From Streptomyces ficellus (GTDB lineage Bacteria > Actinomycetota > Actinomycetes > Streptomycetales > Streptomycetaceae): DNA of 64,000 nt. Positions 53,872 to 61,466 of the stretch are shown piece by piece (the first letter of the stretch is position 1; each line of letters opens with the position of its first letter). The DNA lies in contig NZ_CP034279.1 of assembly GCF_009739905.1 (NCBI RefSeq), positions 4,526,001-4,590,000 on the forward strand, written 5' to 3'. The notes under the pieces are model-generated. The model worked only from the letters and a program-made list of their open reading frames with translations. It ran no database searches and had not been told where the DNA came from. The position numbers were made by a program, and so were the translations under genes.

Positions 53872-54159
53872 ATGAGCACTCTTGAGCCCGAGCGCGGGGC
53901 AGGTACGGGGACCCTCGTAGAGCCGACGCCGCAGGTGTCGCACGGCGACGGCGACCACGAGCGCTACGCCCACTACGTCCAGAAGGACAAGATCATGGCG
54001 AGCGCCCTCGACGGCACTCCCGTGGTGGCGCTGTGCGGGAAGGTCTGGGTGCCGGGCCGTGACCCGAAGAAGTACCCGGTCTGCCCGATGTGCAAGGAGA
54101 TCTACGAGTCCATGGGCGCCGGTGGCGACAAGGGCAAGGGCGGCAAGGACAAGAAGTAG
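53872..54159 (+). CDS. DUF3039 protein with two Cys (zinc-binding type)
   Basis: 95 aa: acidic N-terminus, core RYAHYVQKDKIMASALDGTPVVALCGKVWVPGRDPKKYPVCPMCKEIY with CxxC plus an upstream Cys and His, then a Lys/Gly-rich tail (GGDKGKGGKDKK). The core is the actinobacterial DUF3039 domain of unknown function. ATG at 53872 follows GGAG closely; a TACCCT hexamer just upstream suggests a very short leader. Confidence 0.85.
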   Translation: MSTLEPERGAGTGTLVEPTPQVSHGDGDHERYAHYVQKDKIMASALDGTPVVALCGKVWVPGRDPKKYPVCPMCKEIYESMGAGGDKGKGGKDKK

Positions 54160-54175
54160 GGTCCGGCCCCGCCGG

Positions 54176-54225
54176 ACGGAGGCCCCCGGGGTGCGTACAC
54201 GCGTACGCACCCCGGGGGCCTCCGT
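54176..54225. terminator. 23-bp perfect hairpin terminator
   Basis: 54176-54198 pairs exactly with 54203-54225 around a 4-base loop, followed by a short T run, 16 bp after the DUF3039 gene. It separates that gene from the sugar-uptake operon. Confidence 0.92.
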
Positions 54226-54238
54226 CGTTTGATCACGG

Positions 54239-54254
54239 AGTGGTTGAGACCTCT
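54239..54254 (+). promoter_or_regulatory. DasR-like operator (dre) upstream of the sugar-ABC/hexosaminidase operon
   Basis: AGTGGTTGAGACCTCT matches 13 of 16 positions of the dre consensus A(C/G)TGGTCTAGACCA(C/G)T, including both GG/CC cores. It lies 95 bp before the binding-protein ATG. DasR is the GlcNAc-responsive repressor of Streptomyces. Confidence 0.65.
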
Positions 54255-54348
54255 TGTGGCCGCCCCGGGTCGGCTCTAGCCTCCTGCGTGTTGTGCAGCA
54301 CGAAACGACCGTTGCGCATGCTGCAACACCATCGGAGGGGAACCCGCC

Positions 54349-55656
54349 ATGAAGCTTCCTGCCCGACTCGTCGCCCCCGTCGCCGCCCTCCTCGTGACGG
54401 TCGCGGCCGCGTGCGCCCCGCAGACCTCCGGCGGCGGCGCCACGGAGGACGAGAAGACCGGCACGCTGCGCGTCTGGCTCTTCCAGGAGGTCAACAACGC
54501 GCCCAAGCAGCGGACGGTCGACGCCGCCGTCGCCGCCTTCGAGAAGCGGCACCCCGGCGCCGGCGTCCAGGTCGAGTACATCCCCGTCGACACCCGAGCC
54601 CAGCGCGTCAAGGCCGCCTTCAACGACCCCGCGAGCGCCCCCGACGTCATCGAGTACGGCAACACCGACACCGCCGGATACGTCAGGGACGGCGGACTCG
54701 CCGACATCACCGCCGAGTTCGGCGCCTGGCCCGAGGCCCGGGACACCGACCCCACCGCCCGCGCCTCCGTCACGGTCGACGGCAAGGTGTACGGCGCGCC
54801 GCTCTTCGTCGGCGTACGGGCGCTGTACTACCGCACCGACGTCTTCCGGGAGCTGGGCCTCACGCCACCCCGGTCCCAGGCCGAACTGATCGCGACCGCG
54901 AAGAAGATCCGCAAGGCGAAGCCGGAGCTGTACGGCATCGCGGTCGGCGGCGCCTACACCTACGGGGCCCTGCCCTTCGTCTGGGCGAACGGCGGCGACC
55001 TCGCGACCGAGCGGGACGGCGCGTACACCTCCGCCATCGACAGCCCGGCCGCCCGCAGGGGCATCGCCGCGTACACCTCGCTCTTCGGCGACGACAACTG
55101 CCCGGCCGCCAAGTGCGCCTCCATGGGCGGCAACGCGACGGTCACCGCGTTCGCCTCGGGCAGGGCGGCGATGGCGATCGGCGGCGACTTCAGCCACGCG
55201 GCGGTCGAGGCGGGTGCGGTGAAGGGCGCCTACGGGGTCGTCCCGCTGCCCGGCGTGACGGCCGGTTCCATCGCACCGGCGTTCGCGGGCGGCAACAACG
55301 TGGGCGTACTGAAGAGCAGTTCGCACCGCACCCTGGCGGTGGACCTGGTGAAGTCCCTGGCGGGCAAGGACGGGCAGCGGCGGCTGTTCGACGCGATGGG
55401 CTTCCTGCCCACGTACCCGGACGTGCGGGCGGAGGTGGCGAGGAAGCAGCCGTTCGTGAAGCCGTTCATCGACACGCTCGCGGCCGGTACGAAGTTCGTC
55501 CCCGCCTCCCCGGCCTGGGGCGGCATCGACGCCTCGCAGGTGCTGCCCACGATGTTCCAGGAGATCGTCAGCGGCCGGAAGGACGTGGCGGCGGCGTCCG
55601 GCGACGCGGCGCGGAAGATGGACGCCGCGTTCGCCTCGGCGGCGGGCCGGCCGTGA
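54349..55656 (+). CDS. Sugar-binding lipoprotein of ABC transporter (probably amino-sugar)
   Basis: 435-aa family-1 solute-binding protein. Signal peptide with lipobox VAAAC places the lipidated Cys at about residue 22. Typical motifs include GTLRVWLFQEVNN, PDVIEYGNTD, YYRTDVFRELG and GGNNVGVLKSS. ATG at 54349 has GGAGGGG upstream. It is the first gene of a four-gene operon with two permeases and a GH20 hexosaminidase, which suggests chitobiose or another GlcNAc-containing oligosaccharide as ligand (inference). Confidence 0.92.
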   Translation: MKLPARLVAPVAALLVTVAAACAPQTSGGGATEDEKTGTLRVWLFQEVNNAPKQRTVDAAVAAFEKRHPGAGVQVEYIPVDTRAQRVKAAFNDPASAPDVIEYGNTDTAGYVRDGGLADITAEFGAWPEARDTDPTARASVTVDGKVYGAPLFVGVRALYYRTDVFRELGLTPPRSQAELIATAKKIRKAKPELYGIAVGGAYTYGALPFVWANGGDLATERDGAYTSAIDSPAARRGIAAYTSLFGDDNCPAAKCASMGGNATVTAFASGRAAMAIGGDFSHAAVEAGAVKGAYGVVPLPGVTAGSIAPAFAGGNNVGVLKSSSHRTLAVDLVKSLAGKDGQRRLFDAMGFLPTYPDVRAEVARKQPFVKPFIDTLAAGTKFVPASPAWGGIDASQVLPTMFQEIVSGRKDVAAASGDAARKMDAAFASAAGRP

Positions 55657-56579
55657 CCCGGGACGCGACCGGACCGGCGCCCGCGCCCGCGCCGCCCCGG
55701 CGGTCCCACGGGGGCCGGACCCCGTGGCTCTACCTCGCCCCCGCGCTCGCCGTCCTCGGCGCCCTCCTGGTCTACCCCGTCTACCAGCTCGGCCTCATCT
55801 CGTTCCTGGAGTACACCCAGGCCCAGGTCAGCGGCGGCGAACCGACCTCCTTCCAGGGCCTCGGCAACTACCGGGCCCTCTTCCGCGACCCGCAGTTCTG
55901 GCAGGTCCTGCTCGCCACGGTGCTGTTCGCCGCCGCGTGCGTCATCGCCACCCTGGCCGTCGGGTGCGCCCTCGCGGTGCTCCTCACCCGCGTACGGGCC
56001 GTGCCGCGCCTGGCGCTCATGCTGGCCGCGCTCGGCGCGTGGGCGACGCCCGCCGTCACCGGGTCCACCGTCTGGGTGTTCCTCTTCGACCCGGACTCCG
56101 GGCCCGTCAACAAGCTGTTCGGACTGGGCGACTTCTCCTGGACGTACGGGCGCTACAGCGCCTTCGCGCTCGTCCTGTTCGAGGTCGTCTGGTGCTCGTT
56201 CCCCTTCGTGATGGTCACCGTCTACGCGGGCGTGCGCGCCATCCCCTCCGAGGTCCTGGAGGCCGCCGCCCTCGACGGCGCGTCCACCTGGCGCACCTGG
56301 CGCTCCGTCACCGCGCCGATGCTGCGGCCGATCCTCGTCGTCGTCACCATCCAGTCGATCATCTGGGACTTCAAGGTCTTCACCCAGATCTACGTGATGA
56401 CGAACGGCGGCGGCATCGCCGGCCAGAACCTCGTGCTGAACGTGTACGCCTACCAGAAGGCCTTCGCGTCCTCCGAGTACAGCCTGGGCTCGGCGATCGG
56501 CGTCGTCATGCTGCTGATCCTGCTCGCGGTCACGCTGGTGTACCTCCGCCTGCTGCGACGCCAGGGAGAAGAACTGTGA
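55653..56579 (+). CDS. Sugar ABC transporter permease (MalF-type)
   Basis: 308-aa permease with six helices and EAA loop AIPSEVLEAAALDGASTWRTWRSVTAPML. The length is normal, without the insert of the 16.6-kb paralogue. GTG at 55653 overlaps the binding-protein stop (GTGA). No ATPase gene in the operon. Confidence 0.93.
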   Translation: MTRDATGPAPAPAPPRRSHGGRTPWLYLAPALAVLGALLVYPVYQLGLISFLEYTQAQVSGGEPTSFQGLGNYRALFRDPQFWQVLLATVLFAAACVIATLAVGCALAVLLTRVRAVPRLALMLAALGAWATPAVTGSTVWVFLFDPDSGPVNKLFGLGDFSWTYGRYSAFALVLFEVVWCSFPFVMVTVYAGVRAIPSEVLEAAALDGASTWRTWRSVTAPMLRPILVVVTIQSIIWDFKVFTQIYVMTNGGGIAGQNLVLNVYAYQKAFASSEYSLGSAIGVVMLLILLAVTLVYLRLLRRQGEEL

Positions 56580-57418
56580 ACCGTACGCTCCGGGTGCGCC
56601 GCCCCTGGCGGCTCGCCGCCGAGGCCACCGCCCTCACCGTCGCGGCCGTCGTCGCCTTCCCGCTGTACTGGATGGTCCTCTCCGCCCTGAAACCGGCCGG
56701 CGAGGTCCAGTCCACCGACGCCCGCCCCTGGACCCTGTCCCCGTCCCTGGACTCCTTCCGCCGCGTCTTCGAACAGCAGGACTTCGGGCGCTACTTCCTC
56801 AACAGCCTGCTGGTCGCGGGGGCCGTCGTGCTGGCCTCGGCCCTCATCGCCTTCCTCGCGGCCACGGCCGTCACACGGTTCCGCTTCCGGTTCCGCACCA
56901 CGCTGCTGGTGATGTTCCTGGTCGCCCAGATGGTCCCGATCGAGGCGCTGACCATCCCGCTGTTCTTCCTCATGCGGGACCTCGGGCAACTCAACACGCT
57001 GGGCTCGCTGATCCTGCCGCACCTCGCGTTCTCCCTGCCGTTCGCCATCTGGATGCTGCGCGGCTTCGTCAGGGCCGTCCCCGAGGCGCTGGAGGAGGCC
57101 GCGTACCTCGACGGCGCGAGCCGGAGCCGCTTCCTGTGGCAGATCCTCTTCCCGCTGGTCTTCCCCGGCCTCGTCGCCACCAGCGTCTTCTCGTTCATCT
57201 CGACCTGGAACGACTTCCTGTTCGCCAAGTCGTTCATCATCAGCGACACCTCCCAGTCGACCCTCCCCATGGCCCTGCTCGTCTTCTTCAAGCCGGACGA
57301 GAACGACTGGGGCGGCATCATGGCCGCGTCGACGGTGATGACCGTCCCGGTACTGGTCTTCTTCGTACTCGTACAGCGCCGCCTGGTGTCCGGGCTCGGC
57401 GGCGCGGTGAAGGACTGA
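56576..57418 (+). CDS. Sugar ABC transporter permease (MalG-type)
   Basis: 280-aa permease with six helices and EAA loop AVPEALEEAAYLDGASRSRFLWQILFPLV. GTG at 56576 overlaps the previous stop (GTGA). Partner of the MalF-type protein; energised by an ATPase encoded elsewhere. Confidence 0.93.
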   Translation: MNRTLRVRRPWRLAAEATALTVAAVVAFPLYWMVLSALKPAGEVQSTDARPWTLSPSLDSFRRVFEQQDFGRYFLNSLLVAGAVVLASALIAFLAATAVTRFRFRFRTTLLVMFLVAQMVPIEALTIPLFFLMRDLGQLNTLGSLILPHLAFSLPFAIWMLRGFVRAVPEALEEAAYLDGASRSRFLWQILFPLVFPGLVATSVFSFISTWNDFLFAKSFIISDTSQSTLPMALLVFFKPDENDWGGIMAASTVMTVPVLVFFVLVQRRLVSGLGGAVKD

Positions 57419-57425
57419 CGACCCG

Positions 57426-59096
57426 ATGGATGACCACCCGATGGATCCCATGGACCTGATCCCCGCCCCGTCCGCCTCCCGGTGGGTACGGCCCGCCGGG
57501 TACGACGTCCTCGACACGGACACCCGACTGGAGGCCGGCCCGGGCACGGAGGGCGTCGCCCGCTGGTTCCGCGCCACGATCGGGGCCGCCACGGGCCTGC
57601 CCTTCCCGGACGGGAACGACACCGACGGCCGGATCGTGCTGGGCCTCGACCCCGCGCTGCCGCCCGAGGGCTACCGCATCGTCGTCGACGGGTACGCCCA
57701 GCGCATCGAGGGCGGCAGCGCCGCCGGAGTGTTCCGGGCCGTCCAGACGTACCGTCAACTCCTCGGACCCGACGCCTACCGCAGGGCGCCCGTCGGACCG
57801 CCCGGCCGTGAGTGGCGCGTCCCCACCGTCGTCGTCGAGGACGCGCCCCGCTTCCCCTGGCGCGGCCTCATGCTCGACGTCGCCCGGCACTTCCTCCCCA
57901 AGGACGACGTCCTGCGCTACCTCGACCTCATGGCCGCCCACCAGCTCAACGTCCTGCACCTGCACCTCACCGACGACCAGGGCTGGCGCATCGAGATCAA
58001 GCGGTACCCACGGCTCACCGAGGTCGGCTCCTGGCGGGCGCGCACCAAGCGGGGACACCGGGCCTCCCAGCTGTGGGACGACACCCCGCACGGCGGCCAC
58101 TACACGCAGGACGACATCCGCGAGATCGTCGCCTACGCCGCCGAGCGGCACATCCGCGTCGTCCCCGAGATCGACGTCCCCGGCCACTCGCAGGCCGCCA
58201 TCGCCGCGTACCCGGAACTCGGCAACACCGACGTCGTCGACACCACCACCCTCACCGTCTGGGACACCTGGGGCGTCAGCCCGAACGTGCTCGCCCCCAC
58301 CGACGGCACGCTCCGCTTCTACGAGGGCGTCCTGGAGGAGGTCCTCGACCTGTTCCCGGCACAGACGTCGCCCTTCGTCCACCTCGGCGGCGACGAGTGC
58401 CCCAAGGACCAGTGGAGGGCCTCACCGGCCGCCCAGGCGCGCATCCGGGAGCTGGGCCTCGCCGACGAGGACGGGCTCCAGGCGTGGTTCGTCCGGCACT
58501 TCGGCCGGTGGCTCGCGGACCGGGGCCGCCGCCTGATCGGGTGGGACGAGATCCTGGAGGGCGGGACGGCGGCGGACCTCCCGCCGGGCGCCGTCGTGTC
58601 CTCGTGGCGCGGATACGCCGGCGGGATCGCCGCCGCCGAGGCGGGCCACGACGTCGTCATGTGCCCCGAACAGCACGTCTACCTCGACCACCGGCAGGAC
58701 GGCGGCCCCGCCGAGCCGGTCCCCATCGGCTACGTCCGCACCCTGGAGGACGTCTACCGCTTCGAACCCGTACCGCCGGGGCTCGCCCCGGACGCCGCCG
58801 CGCACGTCGTCGGAACCCAGGCGAACGTCTGGACCGAGGTCATGGACTCCCGTTCCCGCGTCGACTACCAGGTCTTCCCGCGCCTCGCCGCGTTCGCCGA
58901 GGTCGCCTGGTCCACCCGGCTCCCGGCCGACCCCGCCGCGCGGGACTTCGCGGACTTCGAGCGCCGGATGACGGCCCACTACCGGCGCCTCGACGCCCTC
59001 GGCGTCGACTACCGGCCACCCGGCGGCCCGCTGCCCCGGCAGACCCGCCCGGGAGTGGCCGGCCGCCCGATCGAGGGGGCGCCCCCAAACGTGTGA
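57426..59096 (+). CDS. Beta-N-acetylhexosaminidase (GH20), cytoplasmic
   Basis: 556 aa. A non-catalytic N-terminal domain (about 20-140) is followed by the GH20 barrel. Catalytic pair Asp323-Glu324 lies in HLGGDECPKDQW; other markers are LMLDVARHFLPKDDVLRYLDLMAAHQLN, HLHLTDDQGWRIE and PEIDVPGHSQAAIAAYPEL. There is no signal peptide, so it acts on imported chitobiose or similar sugars brought in by the ABC transporter just upstream (7 bp away). The start may be ATG 57426, 57441 or 57450. The upstream dre-like site suggests GlcNAc control. Confidence 0.92.
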   Translation: MDDHPMDPMDLIPAPSASRWVRPAGYDVLDTDTRLEAGPGTEGVARWFRATIGAATGLPFPDGNDTDGRIVLGLDPALPPEGYRIVVDGYAQRIEGGSAAGVFRAVQTYRQLLGPDAYRRAPVGPPGREWRVPTVVVEDAPRFPWRGLMLDVARHFLPKDDVLRYLDLMAAHQLNVLHLHLTDDQGWRIEIKRYPRLTEVGSWRARTKRGHRASQLWDDTPHGGHYTQDDIREIVAYAAERHIRVVPEIDVPGHSQAAIAAYPELGNTDVVDTTTLTVWDTWGVSPNVLAPTDGTLRFYEGVLEEVLDLFPAQTSPFVHLGGDECPKDQWRASPAAQARIRELGLADEDGLQAWFVRHFGRWLADRGRRLIGWDEILEGGTAADLPPGAVVSSWRGYAGGIAAAEAGHDVVMCPEQHVYLDHRQDGGPAEPVPIGYVRTLEDVYRFEPVPPGLAPDAAAHVVGTQANVWTEVMDSRSRVDYQVFPRLAAFAEVAWSTRLPADPAARDFADFERRMTAHYRRLDALGVDYRPPGGPLPRQTRPGVAGRPIEGAPPNV

Positions 59097-59400
59097 GCGC
59101 GCGCAAAGGCGCGCCGCGCCCGTACCCGGCGCCCGGAACCGGAAGGCCGCCGGGACAAGTCGTACAAGGTTGCCGATGTCGCCGAGAAGTGGCAATCCGC
59201 GCGTGCCGCCGATGGCATGCCAAACCGGTTCATCTCGCAGGTCACGGGATGTCCGGGGCGGATGTGTGCTTCGCGGACCCTCGCGTCGCCCGGCGCCGAA
59301 GATGTGCCAGAGTTGCCACGTCGGGGCTGTGAGCACGTACGGTACGGCAACACAGGCGGGACAGCCGGGACAGCCGGGAGACCGGGAAGGGGCAGCTGGG
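59097..59400 (+). other. Intergenic region between hexosaminidase and XDH-like genes
   Basis: 304 bp without a gene. It holds a short tandem repeat of cgggacagc near 59360-59390 and no clear -35/-10 pair or terminator. An in-frame GTG at 59329 could extend the next gene by 24 residues. Confidence 0.4.
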
Positions 59401-60276
59401 TTGACCACGCACGCACCGCAGGCGGCGCAGTCCGTGACGCTGCCGGCCACGCTCGGCGAGGCAGTGGCGGCGCTCAGCGCCATGCCCGCCGCCGTGCCCG
59501 TGGCGGGCGGTACGGACTTGATGGCCGCCGTCAACAAGGGCCAGTTGCGACCCGCCGGGCTCGTCGGCCTCGGCCGCATCAACGAGATCCGGGGCTGGCA
59601 GTACCAGGACGGCCACGCCCTGCTGGGCGCCGGCCTCACCCACGCGCGCATGGGCCGCCCCGACTTCGCGGCGCTCATCCCCGCCCTCGCCGCCGCCGCC
59701 CGCGCGGCCGGCCCGCCCCAGATCCGCAACGCGGGCACCCTGGGCGGCAACATCGTCACCGCCGCCCCCACCGGCGACTCCCTGCCCGTGCTGGCCGCCC
59801 TGGAGGCGGACCTGGTCGTCGCGGGCCCCGGCGGGACGCGCGAGGTCCCGGTGACGCACCTGCTGGCGGGCCGCGAACTGCTCGGCCCCGCCGAACTGAT
59901 CGGCTTCGTGCGCGTACCGCTCCTGCACGCCCCGCAGGTGTTCCTGAAGGCCACCGGCCGGACCGGCCCCGGGCGGGCCACCGCGTCCGTCGCGGTCGTC
60001 CTGGACCCGGCGCGGCGCGGCGTGCGCTGCGCGGTCGGGGCGATCGCCCCCATGCCGCTGCGGCCGCTGGAGGCGGAGCGCTGGATCGCCTCGCTGATCG
60101 ACTGGGACGGCGACCGCGGGCTGGCGCCCGAGGCGCTGACGGCGTTCGGCGAGTACGTCGCGGCCGCCTGCATCCCGGACCCGCCGGGCGAGGAGCCGCT
60201 GCCGCCCGCCGTACTGCACCTGCGGCGCACGGTCGCCGCGCTGGCCCGACGGGCACTGGGGAGGGCGCTGTCGTGA
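59401..60276 (+). CDS. Xanthine dehydrogenase-like FAD subunit
   Basis: 291-aa member of the CoxM/FAD_binding_5 family. FAD-binding motifs are PVAGGTDLMAAVNKG (about 32-45) and NAGTLGGNIVTAAPTGDSLP (about 103-122), with a C-terminal CO_deh_flav_C region. In XDH-type enzymes this subunit passes electrons from the 2Fe-2S clusters to NAD or another acceptor. TTG at 59401 is preferred (THAPQAAQSVTLPATL); GTG at 59329 is possible. Its stop overlaps the next start (GTGA). Confidence 0.85.
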   Translation: MTTHAPQAAQSVTLPATLGEAVAALSAMPAAVPVAGGTDLMAAVNKGQLRPAGLVGLGRINEIRGWQYQDGHALLGAGLTHARMGRPDFAALIPALAAAARAAGPPQIRNAGTLGGNIVTAAPTGDSLPVLAALEADLVVAGPGGTREVPVTHLLAGRELLGPAELIGFVRVPLLHAPQVFLKATGRTGPGRATASVAVVLDPARRGVRCAVGAIAPMPLRPLEAERWIASLIDWDGDRGLAPEALTAFGEYVAAACIPDPPGEEPLPPAVLHLRRTVAALARRALGRALS

Positions 60277-61466
60277 CCACCGACGAGAACGGCAACGGGC
60301 AGGAGCGGGGCGGCGGCTGGCAGCCGACGCCCCAGGGCGAGTACGACAGCGACGCCACCGCCTTCGTCCAGCTGCCGCCCGACATGTCGACGACCGGTGC
60401 CCCGCTGGAGGCCCCCGGCCACGGCTACGTGCCGCCGGAGGCCTGGGCGGCGCACGACCCGAACGCCACGGCGCAGTGGACCTTCCAGGCGGCGGCGCCC
60501 GCGCCCTCGGAGCTGACCGGACAGTGGACGATTCCGGTCGCCCAGGGGGATCTCCCGGACGAATCGGGCGAGTTCACCACGTCGTCGCTCGCCTCGCAGT
60601 GGACGAGCGGCAACCCGCCCGCCACCCTCCCGGGCGGCGCCCCCGCGCCCTGGGCGACGCCGCAGCCGCAGCCCGCCGCCCCGGAGCCGGACGAGGCCCC
60701 GGAGCCGGAGGCCCCCGCCCACGACCCCGCCTTCCAGGGCCCCGCCCCCGAAGGCCCCCAGGACGCGCCCGCTCCCGACGCGCCCGCTCCGGACGCCCCC
60801 GTTCCCGACGCGCCCGCTCCGGACGCCGCCGCGCAGCCCACGCACGTCACGGACAGCGACGAGCACCCGCACATCTCGTACGTGCTGCGCGTCAACGGCA
60901 CCGACCGGCCCGTCACCGACGCGTGGATCGGCGAGTCCCTGCTGTACGTGCTGCGCGAGCGGCTCGGCCTCGCCGGCGCCAAGGACGGCTGCTCGCAGGG
61001 CGAGTGCGGGGCGTGCAACGTCCAGGTCGACGGCCGGCTCGTCGCCTCCTGCCTGGTGCCCGCGGCCACCGCGGCCGGCAGCGAGGTGCGGACGGTCGAG
61101 GGGCTGGCCACCGACGGCGAACCCTCCGACGTCCAGCGCGCCCTCGCCGCCTGCGGAGCCGTCCAGTGCGGCTTCTGCATCCCCGGCATGGCCATGACGG
61201 TCCACGACCTCCTCGAGGGCAACCACGCCCCGAGCGAGCTGGAGACCCGCCAGGCACTCTGCGGCAACCTCTGCCGCTGCACCGGCTACCGCGGCGTCCT
61301 CGACGCCGTCCGCGAGGTCGTCGCCGAACGCGCCGCCTCGGCGGCCGCCGCCGCGGAGGCCGCCGAGGCCGCGGGCGCGGCCGGGCGCGCCGACGGGACC
61401 GACGGCACAGGACAGGCCCGCATCCCGCACCAGATCCCCCACCCGCACGACGGAGGCATGGCGTGA
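60273..61466 (+). CDS. XDH-like 2Fe-2S subunit with a long disordered N-terminal extension
   Basis: 397 aa, more than twice the usual 160. The C-terminal half is a normal two-cluster ferredoxin-type subunit: plant-type cluster Cys240, 245, 248, 260 (CSQGECGAC...C) and second cluster Cys299, 302, 334, 336 (CGFC, CRC). The first about 195 residues are Pro/Ala/Glu-rich with WTxP-like repeats and a DAPAPDAP run, and are probably unstructured. A tail after the clusters is Ala-rich. It overlaps both neighbours by GTGA. The extension may act as a tether to a partner; nothing else in the window tells. Confidence 0.87.
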   Translation: MTTDENGNGQERGGGWQPTPQGEYDSDATAFVQLPPDMSTTGAPLEAPGHGYVPPEAWAAHDPNATAQWTFQAAAPAPSELTGQWTIPVAQGDLPDESGEFTTSSLASQWTSGNPPATLPGGAPAPWATPQPQPAAPEPDEAPEPEAPAHDPAFQGPAPEGPQDAPAPDAPAPDAPVPDAPAPDAAAQPTHVTDSDEHPHISYVLRVNGTDRPVTDAWIGESLLYVLRERLGLAGAKDGCSQGECGACNVQVDGRLVASCLVPAATAAGSEVRTVEGLATDGEPSDVQRALAACGAVQCGFCIPGMAMTVHDLLEGNHAPSELETRQALCGNLCRCTGYRGVLDAVREVVAERAASAAAAAEAAEAAGAAGRADGTDGTGQARIPHQIPHPHDGGMA

